From: Acidovorax kalamii
GTDB taxonomy: Bacteria > Pseudomonadota > Gammaproteobacteria > Burkholderiales > Burkholderiaceae_C
Assembly (NCBI RefSeq): GCF_002245625.1
Contig: NZ_NOIG01000001.1
Location: forward strand, 393,114-457,113
DNA length: 64,000 bases
Reading direction: 5' to 3'
In this document: piece by piece, positions 9,924 to 19,547 of the stretch
Position numbering within the stretch: the first letter of the stretch is position 1
How the letters are laid out: every line of letters starts with the position of its first letter
Program-made: the position numbers and the translations under genes
The notes under the pieces: generated by a model
Databases searched by the model: none
Told to the model about the DNA's origin: nothing
Seen by the model: only the letters and a program-made list of their open reading frames with translations

Positions 9924-12277
9924 GCGACCAACCCACTCTTGATTTCACGACCGCAGGCGATGACGGGGGCGACTCCCTGGGCCTGGCGGGCTACGCCCAG
10001 CGCGCCTACCTCGAATACGCGCTCTCGGTCGTCAAGGGCCGTGCATTACCCGATGTGTGCGACGGCCTCAAGCCCGTGCAGCGGCGCATCCTGTATTCGA
10101 TGGACCGCATGGGCCTGGGCTACAGCGGCCCCACGCGTAATACTGCCGCCAAGCCCGTCAAGAGCGCCCGCGTGGTGGGCGATGTGCTGGGCCGCTTCCA
10201 CCCCCACGGCGACCAGTCGGCCTACGACGCGCTGGTGCGCATGGCGCAAGACTTTGCGCAGCGCTATCCGCTCATCGACGGCCAGGGCAACTTCGGCAGC
10301 CGCGACGGCGACGGCGCCGCCGCCATGCGCTACACCGAAGCGCGCCTGTCGCGCATCACCAGCCTGCTGCTCGACGAAATCGACGAAGGCACGGTCGATT
10401 TCATGCCCAACTACGACGGCAGCACGGAGGAGCCGCGCCAGCTGCCCGCCCGCCTGCCGTTTGCGCTGCTCAATGGGGCCAGCGGCATCGCCGTGGGTCT
10501 GGCCACCGAAATCCCCAGCCACAACCTGCGCGAGATTGCCGATGCGTGTGTGGCGCTCATCAAGACGCCCTCGCTGAGCCAGGACGAGTTGCTGGCCATC
10601 GTGCCCGGGCCCGACTACCCCGGTGGCGGCCAGATCATCAGCAGCCCCGGCGACATTGCGGACGCCTACCGCACGGGCCGAGGCAGCCTCAAGGTGCGCG
10701 CGCGCTGGAAGATCGAAGACATGGCGCGCGGCCAGTGGCAACTGGTGGTCAACGAACTGCCGCCGGGCGTGAGCACGCAGAAGGTGCTGGAAGAGATCGA
10801 AGAAATCACCAACCCCAAGGTCAAGGCTGGCAAGAAGGCGCTGACGCAGGAGCAGACGCAGCTCAAGGCCAGCATGCTGGCCGTGCTGGACGTGGTGCGC
10901 GACGAATCGAGTAAAGACGCGCCCGTGCGCCTGGTGTTCGAGCCCAAGACGGGCAAGACACCGCAGCAGGAGCTGATCACCGCGCTGCTGGCCCACACCA
11001 GCCTGGAGACCTCGGCGCCCATCAACCTCACCATGGTGGGCCTGGACGGCAAGCCGGTGCAGAAGTCGCTGCGCCAGATGCTGGAAGAGTGGATCGCCTT
11101 CCGCCAGACCACTATCACCCGCCGCAGCCAGCACCGGCTGAACAAGGTGCTGGACCGCATCCACATCCTCGAAGGGCGGCAGCTGGTGCTGCTCAACATC
11201 GACGAGGTGATTGCCATCATCCGCCAGGCCGAGGACCCCAAGGCCGCGTTGATTGCACGCTTCAACCTCAGCGACCGCCAGGCCGAGGACATCCTCGAAA
11301 TCCGCCTGCGTCAGCTTGCGCGGCTCGAAGCCATCAAGATTGAGCAGGAGCTGAAAGAACTGCGCGAAAGCCAGGGCAAGCTCGAAGACATCCTGAACAA
11401 CCCCGGCTCGCTGCGCCGCACCATGGTCAAGGAGATCGAGGCCGACGCCAAGACCTTTGCCGACGCACGCCGCACGCTGATCCAGGCCGAAAAGAAGGCT
11501 GTGGCCGAAGTCAAGGTGGTGGACGAGCCGGTGACGGTGGTCGTCTCGCAAAAAGGCTGGGTACGCGCCCGCACCGGCCATGGTCACGAGGCCGCCAGCT
11601 TTGCCTTCAAGGCGGGCGACGGGTTGTACGGCACGTTCGAGTGCCGCACGGTCGATACCCTGCTGGCCTTTGGCAGCAACGGCCGCGTCTATTCGGTGGC
11701 GGTGTCGCTGCTGCCCGGCGCACGCGGCGACGGCCAGCCGGTGACCACGCTGATTGAGCTGGAAGCCGGCACGCAGCTGCTGCACTACTTTGCGGGGCCC
11801 GCCAACGCCTCGCTGCTGCTGTCCAATTCGGGCGGCTACGGCTTCCTGGCGGCGGTGGAGAACATGGTGTCGCGCCAGAAGGGCGGCAAGGCCTTCATTA
11901 CCCTGGGCGAGGGCGAAACCGTGTGCGTGCCTTCGCACGCCGCAGGCAGCACAGGCAGCAAGCCGGTGGTGCCCGCCACGCATGTGGCCTGTGCCTCCAC
12001 CGGCGGGCGCATCCTCACGTTCGAGATCACCGAGCTGAAAACCATGGCCAACGGCGGCCGGGGCCTGATGCTGATCGACCTGGAAGACAAGGACCAGCTT
12101 GCAGGCGCGGCGGCCTACACCCGCAGCATTCGCCTGGACGGCGTGGGCCGGGGCGGCAAGCAGCGGGATGAGACGCTGGAGATCCGCAGCCTGAACAATG
12201 CCCGTGCCGCACGCGGTCGAAAGGGCAAGGCGGCGGACCTGGGCTTCAAGCCCACAGCGGTGACGCGGGTGGAGTAA
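9920..12277 (+). CDS. parC: DNA topoisomerase IV subunit A, 785 aa
   Basis: DNA breakage-reunion subunit. The winged-helix domain contains [20 protein letters not shown]. The catalytic tyrosine is Tyr138 in [11 protein letters not shown]. The quinolone-determining region reads [14 protein letters not shown], so the positions equivalent to E. coli Ser80 and Glu84 are Gln99 and Asp103. The C-terminal beta-pinwheel is shorter than in GyrA and lacks a clear GyrA box. Translation is coupled to the transglycosylase by a 4-bp overlap. Confidence 0.95.
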   Translation: MSDQPTLDFTTAGDDGGDSLGLAGYAQRAYLEYALSVVKGRALPDVCDGLKPVQRRILYSMDRMGLGYSGPTRNTAAKPVKSARVVGDVLGRFHPHGDQSAYDALVRMAQDFAQRYPLIDGQGNFGSRDGDGAAAMRYTEARLSRITSLLLDEIDEGTVDFMPNYDGSTEEPRQLPARLPFALLNGASGIAVGLATEIPSHNLREIADACVALIKTPSLSQDELLAIVPGPDYPGGGQIISSPGDIADAYRTGRGSLKVRARWKIEDMARGQWQLVVNELPPGVSTQKVLEEIEEITNPKVKAGKKALTQEQTQLKASMLAVLDVVRDESSKDAPVRLVFEPKTGKTPQQELITALLAHTSLETSAPINLTMVGLDGKPVQKSLRQMLEEWIAFRQTTITRRSQHRLNKVLDRIHILEGRQLVLLNIDEVIAIIRQAEDPKAALIARFNLSDRQAEDILEIRLRQLARLEAIKIEQELKELRESQGKLEDILNNPGSLRRTMVKEIEADAKTFADARRTLIQAEKKAVAEVKVVDEPVTVVVSQKGWVRARTGHGHEAASFAFKAGDGLYGTFECRTVDTLLAFGSNGRVYSVAVSLLPGARGDGQPVTTLIELEAGTQLLHYFAGPANASLLLSNSGGYGFLAAVENMVSRQKGGKAFITLGEGETVCVPSHAAGSTGSKPVVPATHVACASTGGRILTFEITELKTMANGGRGLMLIDLEDKDQLAGAAAYTRSIRLDGVGRGGKQRDETLEIRSLNNARAARGRKGKAADLGFKPTAVTRVE

Positions 12278-12296
12278 GCCCCAGGCCTGACGAAGA

Positions 12297-12319
12297 AGCC
12301 ACCTCCGGGTGGCTTTTTT
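12297..12319 (+). terminator. Intrinsic terminator after parC
   Basis: Arms AGCCACC (12297-12303) and GGTGGCT (12308-12314) with loop TCCG, then TTTTTT. It lies 20 bp after the parC stop and closes the parE-parC operon. Confidence 0.9.
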
Positions 12320-12553
12320 CATGGGCGATGGTTTTCCACGGGTTGCTACGGATTGGACGAAATGCCCGATCAGGCGCACCATATGTAAGCGAATGTCTGT
12401 GCTGGTCTGTGGCCGCTCGCCCGGATCCCGCGCATGCCGGTGGGGGCAGGGGCGATGGGGCCGCCAGTTTCCGGGCCCGCCAGCCAGACAAGCAGGCACC
12501 AAGGCACCAAGGCACCCAGGTGCCAGGGCCGCCCATAACGACAGGAGACCATC

Positions 12554-14320
12554 ATGTTCAAACGCATCCGCATCGCCCAGAAGCTGTGGCTCGCCGTCAT
12601 CTTTATTGTGGTCATGCTGGCCGGGGTGGTGGGTTTTTCTGCCTACCGGTCGGCCAAGGTGCAGGCCGAGGCCGATGTTGTGTCGCGCGAGATGCAGACC
12701 CGCGTGAGCACCGCGATCCGCTGGGCGGGCCTGACGGAGACCAATGCCGCGCGCACCCAGGCGATGATCGTGAGCAGCGACCCGGCAGTCGAGGCCGAGT
12801 TCAAGGACGTGATTGCCGCCACCTCGGCGCAGATCACCGAGGTGCAGAAGTCGCTGGAGAGCCTGGCCTTGTCCGATGCCGACAAGGCGCAGATGGCCAA
12901 GATTGCCGAGGCGCGCAAGACCATGATCGACCTGCGCGGCAAGGCCCGCCAGCTCAAGGCCGACGGCAAGGCCGACGAGGCCGTGACCCTGGTCAAGCAG
13001 ACCTACAACCCGGCCGTGGCCGCTTACATCAAGACCCTGCGCGACTTTGTGGAGCTGCAGCAGAGCACGGCCGAGGCGCGCCTTGCCGAGATGGCCGCGT
13101 CCCGCATGCTCACCGTGAAGATCGCGGCCGTGGCCGTGGCGGTGCTGCTGGCGGCCATCATCGCCGGGGCCTATTACCTGATCGGCAGCATCCAGCGCCC
13201 TCTGGCGCAGGCCAACGACCTGGCCGCCAAGATTGCTGCGGGCGACTTGAGCGAGCAGGGCGCGGTCACGCGCGGCGACGAGTTTGGCGATCTGCTGCGC
13301 TCGCAGTACGCGATGAGCGAATCGCTCGGGCGCATGGTGCACCAGGTGCGCCAGAGCACCGACAGCATTGCCATCGCCAGCGCCGAGATCGCTACCGGCA
13401 ACCACGACCTGTCGGCACGCACCGAGCAGACCTCCAGCAACCTGCAGCAGACGGCGGCGGCCATGGAGGAGTTCACCAGCACCATCGCGCAAAGTGCCAG
13501 CAGCGCGCGCCAGGCCAGCACCCTGGCTGCCAGCGCCACGGGCGTGGCCCAGCGGGGCGGCACGGTGGTGACGCAGGTGGTCTCCACCATGGAAGACATC
13601 AACCACAGCAGCAAGAAGATCTCGGACATCATTGGCGTGATTGATGGCATTGCGTTCCAGACCAACATCCTCGCGCTGAATGCGGCCGTGGAGGCCGCCC
13701 GTGCGGGCGAGCAGGGCCGGGGTTTTGCCGTGGTGGCCAGCGAGGTGCGCAGCCTGGCGCAGCGCAGTGCCGAGGCGGCCAAGGAGATCAAGACGCTGAT
13801 CAGCGCGTCGGTGGAGAAAGTGGAAACCGGCACCCGCCTGGTGGCCGATGCGGGCACGACCATGAACGACATCGTGCGCTCGGTGCAAAGCGTGACGGAC
13901 ATGATCGGCGAGATCACGGCCGCGTCGTCCGAGCAAAGCGCAGGCATTTCCCAGGTCAACCAGGCCGTGGGCAACCTCGACCAGATGACCCAGCAGAACG
14001 CCGCGCTGGTGGAAGAAAGCGCCGCAGCCGCCCAGAGCCTGCGCGAGCAGGCCGAACACTTGGCGCAGGTGGTGTCAGTGTTCAAGGTCAACGGGGCCGC
14101 CTATGGCGGGGTGGCGCCGCCCGTGCATGTGGCGCACAAGCCTGCGCCCCAGGCCCCGCGCGTGCCATCAGCGCCCGCCAAGACCGCCATGGCAGGCAAA
14201 CCGGCCACCCACCGCATCGCCCAGGCAGCCCCTGCGGGCAGCAAACCCACGCCTGCTAAGGCCAAGGCCCCGGCACCCGCCCTGGCCCAGGGCGCGGACG
14301 AGGACTGGGAGTCGTTCTAA
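12554..14320 (+). CDS. Methyl-accepting chemotaxis protein with C-terminal pentapeptide, 588 aa
   Basis: A transmembrane chemoreceptor. Helix 1 is at about residues 11-30 and helix 2 at about 186-211. Between them lies a roughly 155-residue all-helical periplasmic four-helix-bundle sensor. HAMP follows at about 212-265, then the signalling hairpin with tip [20 protein letters not shown] and [16 protein letters not shown] long Ala/Pro/Lys-rich linker (about 510-575) ends in DEDWESF. DWESF fits the xWxxF pentapeptide that tethers CheR and CheB. AGGAG at 12542-12546 precedes the ATG. The ligand is unknown. Confidence 0.93.
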   Translation: MFKRIRIAQKLWLAVIFIVVMLAGVVGFSAYRSAKVQAEADVVSREMQTRVSTAIRWAGLTETNAARTQAMIVSSDPAVEAEFKDVIAATSAQITEVQKSLESLALSDADKAQMAKIAEARKTMIDLRGKARQLKADGKADEAVTLVKQTYNPAVAAYIKTLRDFVELQQSTAEARLAEMAASRMLTVKIAAVAVAVLLAAIIAGAYYLIGSIQRPLAQANDLAAKIAAGDLSEQGAVTRGDEFGDLLRSQYAMSESLGRMVHQVRQSTDSIAIASAEIATGNHDLSARTEQTSSNLQQTAAAMEEFTSTIAQSASSARQASTLAASATGVAQRGGTVVTQVVSTMEDINHSSKKISDIIGVIDGIAFQTNILALNAAVEAARAGEQGRGFAVVASEVRSLAQRSAEAAKEIKTLISASVEKVETGTRLVADAGTTMNDIVRSVQSVTDMIGEITAASSEQSAGISQVNQAVGNLDQMTQQNAALVEESAAAAQSLREQAEHLAQVVSVFKVNGAAYGGVAPPVHVAHKPAPQAPRVPSAPAKTAMAGKPATHRIAQAAPAGSKPTPAKAKAPAPALAQGADEDWESF

Positions 14321-14484
14321 ACCGCAGCGCGGCTTGTGCAGCAGGCCGTCGAAACTGGCACGCTTCAAGCCAGCGCTCCCGCGCAAGGGCCGCCAAGCTG
14401 CGGATGCGGCGCTTCACTTGCGTGCGCCGGGAGCGTCCCCCTCCCGAATTGCGCAGCAAGGCGGGAGAGGGGGCTGAGGGCTGC

Positions 14485-14572
14485 GGCTCCAAGCCTGCCT
14501 GCGCAGGCTTGGACGAGTCCGAAGAGCGGCCGCCTCTGGCGGACGCACCGAGGCGCGCAGCGACTCAGGGGG
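14485..14572. repeat. Intergenic hairpin and conserved end-of-gene sequence
   Basis: A perfect stem CCAAGCCTGC (14489-14498) / GCAGGCTTGG (14503-14512) lies between two convergent genes. It is followed by CGGCCGCCTCTGGCGGACGC and CGAGGCGCGCAGCGACTC up to the next stop. I recall similar tails behind genes in Acidovorax-type genomes. There is no T-run, so any terminator role would need Rho or only RNA folding. Confidence 0.45.
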
Positions 14573-15031
14573 TTATCCGAGCTCAGCGATCAGCTCAATC
14601 TCCACGCAGGCGCCCATGGGCACCTGCGCCACGCCAAAGGCGCTGCGCGCGTGCACGCCCTTGTCGCCAAATACCTGGCCCAGCAGCTCGCTGGCGCCGT
14701 TGGTCACCAGGTGCTGCTCGGTGAAGTCGCCCGTCGAGTTGACGAGGCTCATCACCTTCACGATGCGTTGCACGCGGTTCAGGTCGCCGCCGGTGGCGGC
14801 ATGCAGGGTGCCCAGGAGGTCGATGGCCACGGCGCGTGCGGCGGCCTTGCCTTCTTCGGTGCCGATGTCGCGGCCAAACTGTGCAGCCCAGGGCTTGCCG
14901 TCCTTGCGGGCGATGTGGCCGCTCAGAAACACCAGGTTGCCGGTCTGCACATAGGGCACGTAGGCGGCGGCAGGCACCGACACGGGGGGCAGGGTGATGT
15001 TGAGTTCTTTCAGCTTGTCGTAAACGCTCAT
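14573..15031 (-). CDS. RidA (YjgF/YER057c/UK114) family protein, 152 aa
   Basis: A trimeric Rid-fold protein. The long C-terminal motif ARSAFGVAQVPMGACVEIEL carries the Arg and Glu of the family's cleft. At 152 residues it belongs to the longer Rid subgroups rather than to RidA proper (about 128 aa), so enamine/imine deaminase activity is possible but not certain. The start has GAGGAAG eight bases upstream. It is transcribed divergently from comEC. Confidence 0.88.
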   Translation of the reverse strand: MSVYDKLKELNITLPPVSVPAAAYVPYVQTGNLVFLSGHIARKDGKPWAAQFGRDIGTEEGKAAARAVAIDLLGTLHAATGGDLNRVQRIVKVMSLVNSTGDFTEQHLVTNGASELLGQVFGDKGVHARSAFGVAQVPMGACVEIELIAELG

Positions 15032-15183
15032 GGTCTTCCTCGGATTGGAGTGGGTGGTGGAGAGATGGTGAATGGAGTGAAGAGGGCGGGGCGGACCCCC
15101 GCGCCGGGTCGGGGACGAGTGTTACACAGCAGCGCGCGCCGAATCCAGCCGCCCCGGGCCCGGTGCGGCATTAGCATCAGCCC

Positions 15184-17754
15184 ATGCCCGCCATAAGCGC
15201 CTCTAATGCCACTACCTTCCCCCACCCCGAGGGTGTGGCCGGGGAGCTCGATTGGCCGCAGCCCGTGGCGCCTTGGCGGCTGCCCGTCCTGTTGCTGGGG
15301 GTGGTGGCGGGGGCGGCGCTGCAGTTGCAGCAACCCGGCCTGTGGAGCGCTGGCGCCTACGCCGCACTGCTGTGCGCCGCGCTGGTGGTGGGCTGGTGCG
15401 GGGTTGCCGCCAGCCGCCCCCGCCGCCCGGGGGCGGTGCGCCATGCCCGCGTGCGCGCTGCTGCGGCGGCGGTGCTGGCGCTGCTGGTCGGGGCGATGGC
15501 CATGGCGGCGGTCAGCGGTTTGCGCGCCACGGCGTATCTGCAGCAGGGCCTGGACCCGGCGCTGGAGGGGCAGGACATCCGCGTGACCGGGGTGGTGTCG
15601 GCCATGCCGCAGACCAACGAGGCGGGCACCCGGCTGCGCCTGGAGGTGCTGTCTGCGCGGCTGCAGGGCAGCCCGGTGGAGTTGCCGCCCCGGATCGAGG
15701 TCGCCTGGTATGGCGGTGCCTTCGTGCGCGATGCGGGTGATGCGGTGGACCTGCAGCGCCAACCCGCCCCGGTGCGCGCGGGCGAGCGCTGGGAGATGAC
15801 GGTGCGGCTGAAGGCGCCCCACGGCCTGCGCAACCCCCATGGGTTTGATTTTGAGCTGTGGACCTGGGAGCAGGGCGTACAGGCCACCGGCTACGTGCGC
15901 GCAGGCCCCAAGGACGAGCCGCCACGCCGCCAGGCCACCACCTGGCAGCACCCCGTGGAGCAGGCGCGCCAAAGCGTGCGCGATGCCATCCTGGACCGCC
16001 TGGGCCGGGGCGCAGACGAAGCCAGCGACCCCGGCCGCGCCCGCATCGCAGGCGTGGTGGCGGCCCTGGTGACGGGCGACCAGCGCGCCATCGATCGTGC
16101 GGACTGGGACATGTTTCGCGCCACGGGCGTAGCCCACCTCATGAGCATTTCGGGCTTGCATATCACGCTGTTTGCCTGGCTGGCGGCCGGGGTGGTGCGG
16201 GCGCTGTGGCGGCGCTCTACGCGCCTGTGCCTGTGGGTGCCTGCGCCATCGGCGGCGTTGCTGGCGGGGGTGGTGCTGGCCAGCGCCTATGCGCTGTTCA
16301 GCGGCTGGGGTGTGCCCGCGCAGCGCACCGTCATCATGCTGTGCACCGTGGCGCTGCTGCAGTGGAGCGGGCGGCGCTGGCCCTGGCCCCATGTGTGGCT
16401 GCTGGCCTGTGCCGCCGTGGTGGTGGCAGACCCCTGGGCGCTGGCGCAGGCAGGCTTTTGGCTGAGTTTTGTGGCGGTGGGGGTGCTGTTTGCTGCTAAT
16501 CCAATAGCTGGAAAGGCATATGGGACAGGTGCAAAGGGGCATTTTTATGCACTTTTTCGTGAGCAGTGGGTGGTCACGCTGGCACTCACGCCCCTGAGCC
16601 TGCTGTTGTTTGGCCAGGTGTCGGTGGTGGGGCTGGTGGCCAACCTGGTGGCGATCCCCTGGGTGACGCTGGTGGTCACGCCGCTGGCATTGGGCGGCGT
16701 GGTGTGGGCGCCGCTGTGGAGTCTGGCGGCCTGGAGCTTGTGGCCCCTCACGGCCTGGCTGCAGTGGCTGGCGCAGTGGCCTGGGGCGGTGCTGTTTTTA
16801 CCTGCCGCACCCCTGTGGGCGGGCGTGGCCGCCGTGGTAGGTGGTGCGCTGCTGGCCATGCGGCTGCCGTGGCGCCTGCGGTTGCTGGCGCTGCCTTTGC
16901 TGCTGCCGGTGTTCTGGTGGCAGCCTGCGCGGCCTGCGCCGGGCCAGTTTGAGCTGCTGGCGGCCGACATCGGCCAGGGCAACGCGGTGCTGGTGCGCAC
17001 AGCCACCCACAGCTTGCTGTACGACGCGGGGCCCCGTTTCAGCCGTGAGAGCGACGCAGGCCACCGTGTGCTGGTGCCGCTGCTGCGCGCACTGGGCGAG
17101 CGGGTGGATGTGCTCATGCTCAGCCACCGCGATGCCGACCACACGGGCGGCGCAGCGGCGGTGCTGGCGCAGCAGCCGGGGGCCCAACTCACCGGCTCCA
17201 TTGAGGCCGACCACGGCTTGCAGGCCCTGCGGCCCGCCCGACCCTGCCTTGCAGGCCAGCGCTGGGAGTGGGATGGTGTGGCCTTCGAGGTGCTGCACCC
17301 GCTGGCGGGGGATGGCGCCCCGGCACCCCGCCCACCACGCCCCAACACCTTGAGCTGCGTGCTGCGCGTGGTGGCCGCCGGGGCCCAGGCACCCTCGGTT
17401 TTGCTGGTGGGGGACATCGAGGCCGCGCAGGAGCAGGCCCTGGTTGCACGGGGTGCGGCGCTGCAGGCCGACCTGCTGCTGGTGCCCCACCATGGCAGCA
17501 AGACGTCGTCTTCGCCCGCCTTGCTGGAGGCTGTGCGGCCGCGCACCGCTTTGGTGCAGGCTGGGTACCGCAACCGCTTCGGGCATCCGGCGCCCGATGT
17601 GCTGCAGCGCTACCGCGAGCGCAACATCCGCGTGGTGGAGTCGTCCCGCTGCGGGGCCGCCACCTGGGTTTCTGCGGCCCCCGATGCGGTGGCGTGTGAA
17701 CGCGACACCGGCCGCCGTTACTGGCAGCACAGCATGGTGCCACGGAGCGATTGA
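15184..17754 (+). CDS. comEC: DNA internalisation competence protein ComEC/Rec2, 856 aa
   Basis: The inner-membrane channel that passes single-stranded DNA during natural transformation. An N-terminal membrane part and DUF4131-like soluble segment (about residues 1-240) are followed by the competence domain with HLMSISGLHITLFAWLAAG (about 319-337) and several helices. The C-terminal metallo-beta-lactamase domain has MLSHRDADHTGG (about 645-656) and VPHHGSKTSSS. Codons near 16491-16560 form an AT-rich island within otherwise about 70% GC coding sequence (see findings). Three-domain length is complete. Confidence 0.93.
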   Translation: MPAISASNATTFPHPEGVAGELDWPQPVAPWRLPVLLLGVVAGAALQLQQPGLWSAGAYAALLCAALVVGWCGVAASRPRRPGAVRHARVRAAAAAVLALLVGAMAMAAVSGLRATAYLQQGLDPALEGQDIRVTGVVSAMPQTNEAGTRLRLEVLSARLQGSPVELPPRIEVAWYGGAFVRDAGDAVDLQRQPAPVRAGERWEMTVRLKAPHGLRNPHGFDFELWTWEQGVQATGYVRAGPKDEPPRRQATTWQHPVEQARQSVRDAILDRLGRGADEASDPGRARIAGVVAALVTGDQRAIDRADWDMFRATGVAHLMSISGLHITLFAWLAAGVVRALWRRSTRLCLWVPAPSAALLAGVVLASAYALFSGWGVPAQRTVIMLCTVALLQWSGRRWPWPHVWLLACAAVVVADPWALAQAGFWLSFVAVGVLFAANPIAGKAYGTGAKGHFYALFREQWVVTLALTPLSLLLFGQVSVVGLVANLVAIPWVTLVVTPLALGGVVWAPLWSLAAWSLWPLTAWLQWLAQWPGAVLFLPAAPLWAGVAAVVGGALLAMRLPWRLRLLALPLLLPVFWWQPARPAPGQFELLAADIGQGNAVLVRTATHSLLYDAGPRFSRESDAGHRVLVPLLRALGERVDVLMLSHRDADHTGGAAAVLAQQPGAQLTGSIEADHGLQALRPARPCLAGQRWEWDGVAFEVLHPLAGDGAPAPRPPRPNTLSCVLRVVAAGAQAPSVLLVGDIEAAQEQALVARGAALQADLLLVPHHGSKTSSSPALLEAVRPRTALVQAGYRNRFGHPAPDVLQRYRERNIRVVESSRCGAATWVSAAPDAVACERDTGRRYWQHSMVPRSD
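16491..16560. repeat. AT-rich island inside comEC, possible degenerate dispersed repeat
   Basis: In-frame codons for AANPIAGKAYGTGAKGHFYA are markedly AT-rich (AATCCAATAGCTGGAAAGGC, TTTTTATGCACTTTTTC) while both flanks are about 70% GC. They lie at a loop between membrane helices, the most tolerant place for extra sequence. The AATAGCT portion recalls the intergenic repeat family. No frameshift results. Confidence 0.4.
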
Positions 17755-17841
17755 TTGCGAAAGCATGGCGCAGTAGCGCCAGGGGCTGTTGCCAAGGGGG
17801 TGGGCGCACAACTTGCTATCCTGTTTGCAGGAGGCCCGTTC

Positions 17842-19389
17842 ATGCAGAAATTTGACGAGATGTACGCCATGCTGCCGTTTGATGGCAGCGATGTGCGGGA
17901 ACACTACAAGCGCTACGCGCAATGGTTGAGCAAACAGCCCCCTGACGTGATGCAGGCCCGCCGGGCCGAAGCCGAGATGATCTTCCGGCGCGTGGGCATC
18001 ACCTTCGCCGTGTACGGCGCCAAGGACGAGGGCGGTGCAGGCAACGAACGGCTGATTCCGTTCGACCTGATCCCCCGCATCATCCCGGCCCACGAGTGGG
18101 CCAGCATGCAGCAGGGCCTGGTGCAGCGCGTCACGGCGCTCAACCGCTTCATCCACGACGTGTACCACGGCCAGGACATCATCCGCGCGGGCATCGTGCC
18201 CGCCGACCTGATCCTGAACAACGCGCAATACCGGCCCGAGATGGCCGGGCTGCATGTGCCGCAAAACATCTATGCGCACATCGCAGGCATCGACATCGTG
18301 CGTGCCCCCGATGCCCAGGGCAACGGCGAGTACTACGTGCTGGAAGACAACCTGCGCGTGCCCAGCGGCGTGAGCTACATGCTCGAAAACCGCAAGATGA
18401 TGATGCGGCTGTTCCCCGAACTGTTCAGCCTGCACAAGGTGGCGCCGGTGGCGCATTACCCCGACATGCTGCTCGAAACCCTGCGCGCCAGTGCCCCGGC
18501 GGCTGCGGACGAGCCCACGGTGGTGGTGCTCACGCCGGGCATGCACAACAGCGCGTACTTCGAGCACGCCTTCCTCGCGCAGCAGATGGGCGTGGAGTTG
18601 GTCGAGGGACAGGACCTGGTCGTCAAGGACAAGTTTGTGTACATGCGCACCACGCGCGGCCTGCAGCGGGTGGACGTGATCTACCGCCGCGTGGACGACG
18701 ACTTCCTCGACCCGCAGGTCTTCCGCCCCAACTCCACGCTGGGCTGCTACGGCCTCATGGAGGCCTACCGCGCGGGCAACGTGGGCATCTGCAACGCGGT
18801 GGGCACGGGCGTGGCCGACGACAAATCGGTGTACCCCTACGTGCCCGAGATGATCCGCTTCTACCTGGGCGAAGAGCCCATCCTGAAAAACGTGCCCACC
18901 TGGATGTGCCGCAAGCAGGACGACCTGCAGCACGTGCTGGCCAACCTCAAGGACCTGGTGGTCAAGGAAGTGCACGGCGCGGGCGGCTACGGGATGCTTA
19001 TCGGCCCGGCCGCCACGCAGGCCGAGATCGAGGACTTCCGCCGCGCGCTGATTGCCAACCCGTCGGGCTACATCGCCCAGCCCACGCTCAGCCTCTCCAG
19101 CTGCCCCACCTATGTGGAAAGTGGCATTGCCCCGCGCCACATCGACCTGCGCCCCTTCGTGCTCAGCGGGCGCGAGGTACAGATGGCCGCTGGGGGCCTC
19201 ACGCGCGTTGCGCTGCAGGAGGGCTCTCTGGTGGTGAATTCGTCGCAGGGCGGCGGCACCAAGGACACCTGGGTGCTGGGCGAAGTTACGCCTGCAGCGC
19301 AACCCAAGGCCGTGCAATCCCAATCGCAAACCCAATCTCAGTCGCAGGGCCAAGGCCAGTCGCAAAGTCAATCGCAAGGGAGCCTCTGA
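17842..19389 (+). CDS. Circularly permuted ATP-grasp type 2 protein, 515 aa
   Basis: A DUF404/DUF407 (CP_ATPgrasp_2) protein, presumed to ligate an amine to a carboxyl group in an unknown peptide pathway. Recognisable stretches are RVGITFAVYG, NRFIHDVYHGQDIIRAGIVP, YYVLEDNLRVPSGVSYMLEN, VYRRVDDDFLDP-like residues and GGYGMLIGPAAT. The start at 17842 has AGGAGG about ten bases upstream. The C-terminus ends in a Gln/Ser repeat (QSQSQTQSQSQGQGQSQSQS) coded by CAATCN-type hexamers. It lies directly upstream of an alpha-E gene, the usual partner. Confidence 0.9.
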   Translation: MQKFDEMYAMLPFDGSDVREHYKRYAQWLSKQPPDVMQARRAEAEMIFRRVGITFAVYGAKDEGGAGNERLIPFDLIPRIIPAHEWASMQQGLVQRVTALNRFIHDVYHGQDIIRAGIVPADLILNNAQYRPEMAGLHVPQNIYAHIAGIDIVRAPDAQGNGEYYVLEDNLRVPSGVSYMLENRKMMMRLFPELFSLHKVAPVAHYPDMLLETLRASAPAAADEPTVVVLTPGMHNSAYFEHAFLAQQMGVELVEGQDLVVKDKFVYMRTTRGLQRVDVIYRRVDDDFLDPQVFRPNSTLGCYGLMEAYRAGNVGICNAVGTGVADDKSVYPYVPEMIRFYLGEEPILKNVPTWMCRKQDDLQHVLANLKDLVVKEVHGAGGYGMLIGPAATQAEIEDFRRALIANPSGYIAQPTLSLSSCPTYVESGIAPRHIDLRPFVLSGREVQMAAGGLTRVALQEGSLVVNSSQGGGTKDTWVLGEVTPAAQPKAVQSQSQTQSQSQGQGQSQSQSQGSL

Positions 19390-19391
19390 AC

Positions 19392-19547
19392 ATGCTGAGC
19401 CGCACTGCCGACCATCTGTTCTGGATGTCCCGCTACACAGAGCGGGCTGAAAAGCCCCATGCCATGGGGCTTTCGACACAACACCGCGTGCGTGCGCAGC
19501 GCGTGCGGGGTTCTCAGCCCTGCTCGATCAAGGAGGCCGCATGCTGA
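19392..19547 (+). pseudogene. Duplicated 5' fragment of the alpha-E gene, 51-codon ORF
   Basis: Bases 19392-19451 repeat 19541-19600 with a single mismatch and encode the first 20 residues of the alpha-E protein (MLSRTADHLFWMSRYTERAE). The copies diverge immediately after. This copy runs on through KPHAMGLSTQ to a stop at 19545-19547. AGGGAG nine bases upstream gives it a good ribosome-binding site, so the short peptide may still be made. It starts 2 bp after the ATP-grasp stop, where the real partner gene would normally start. Confidence 0.75.
19452..19472 (+). repeat. Perfect 10-bp hairpin inside the duplicated segment
   Basis: AAGCCCCATG (19452-19461), one C, then CATGGGGCTT (19463-19472). 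It begins exactly where the duplicated copy stops matching the intact gene. It resembles an intrinsic terminator stem but has only three T residues after it. Confidence 0.7.

Noticed and set aside
12321..12553. Search for a flagellar sigma-28 promoter ahead of the chemoreceptor (GCCCGATCA at about 12363)
   Set aside because: The -10-like part lacks a TAAA -35 element at the proper distance.
10046..14059. 1337-codon open frame on the minus strand opposite parC and the chemoreceptor
   Set aside because: It is antisense to two well-supported genes, has no recognisable domain, and arises because high third-position GC removes stops from the complementary frame.
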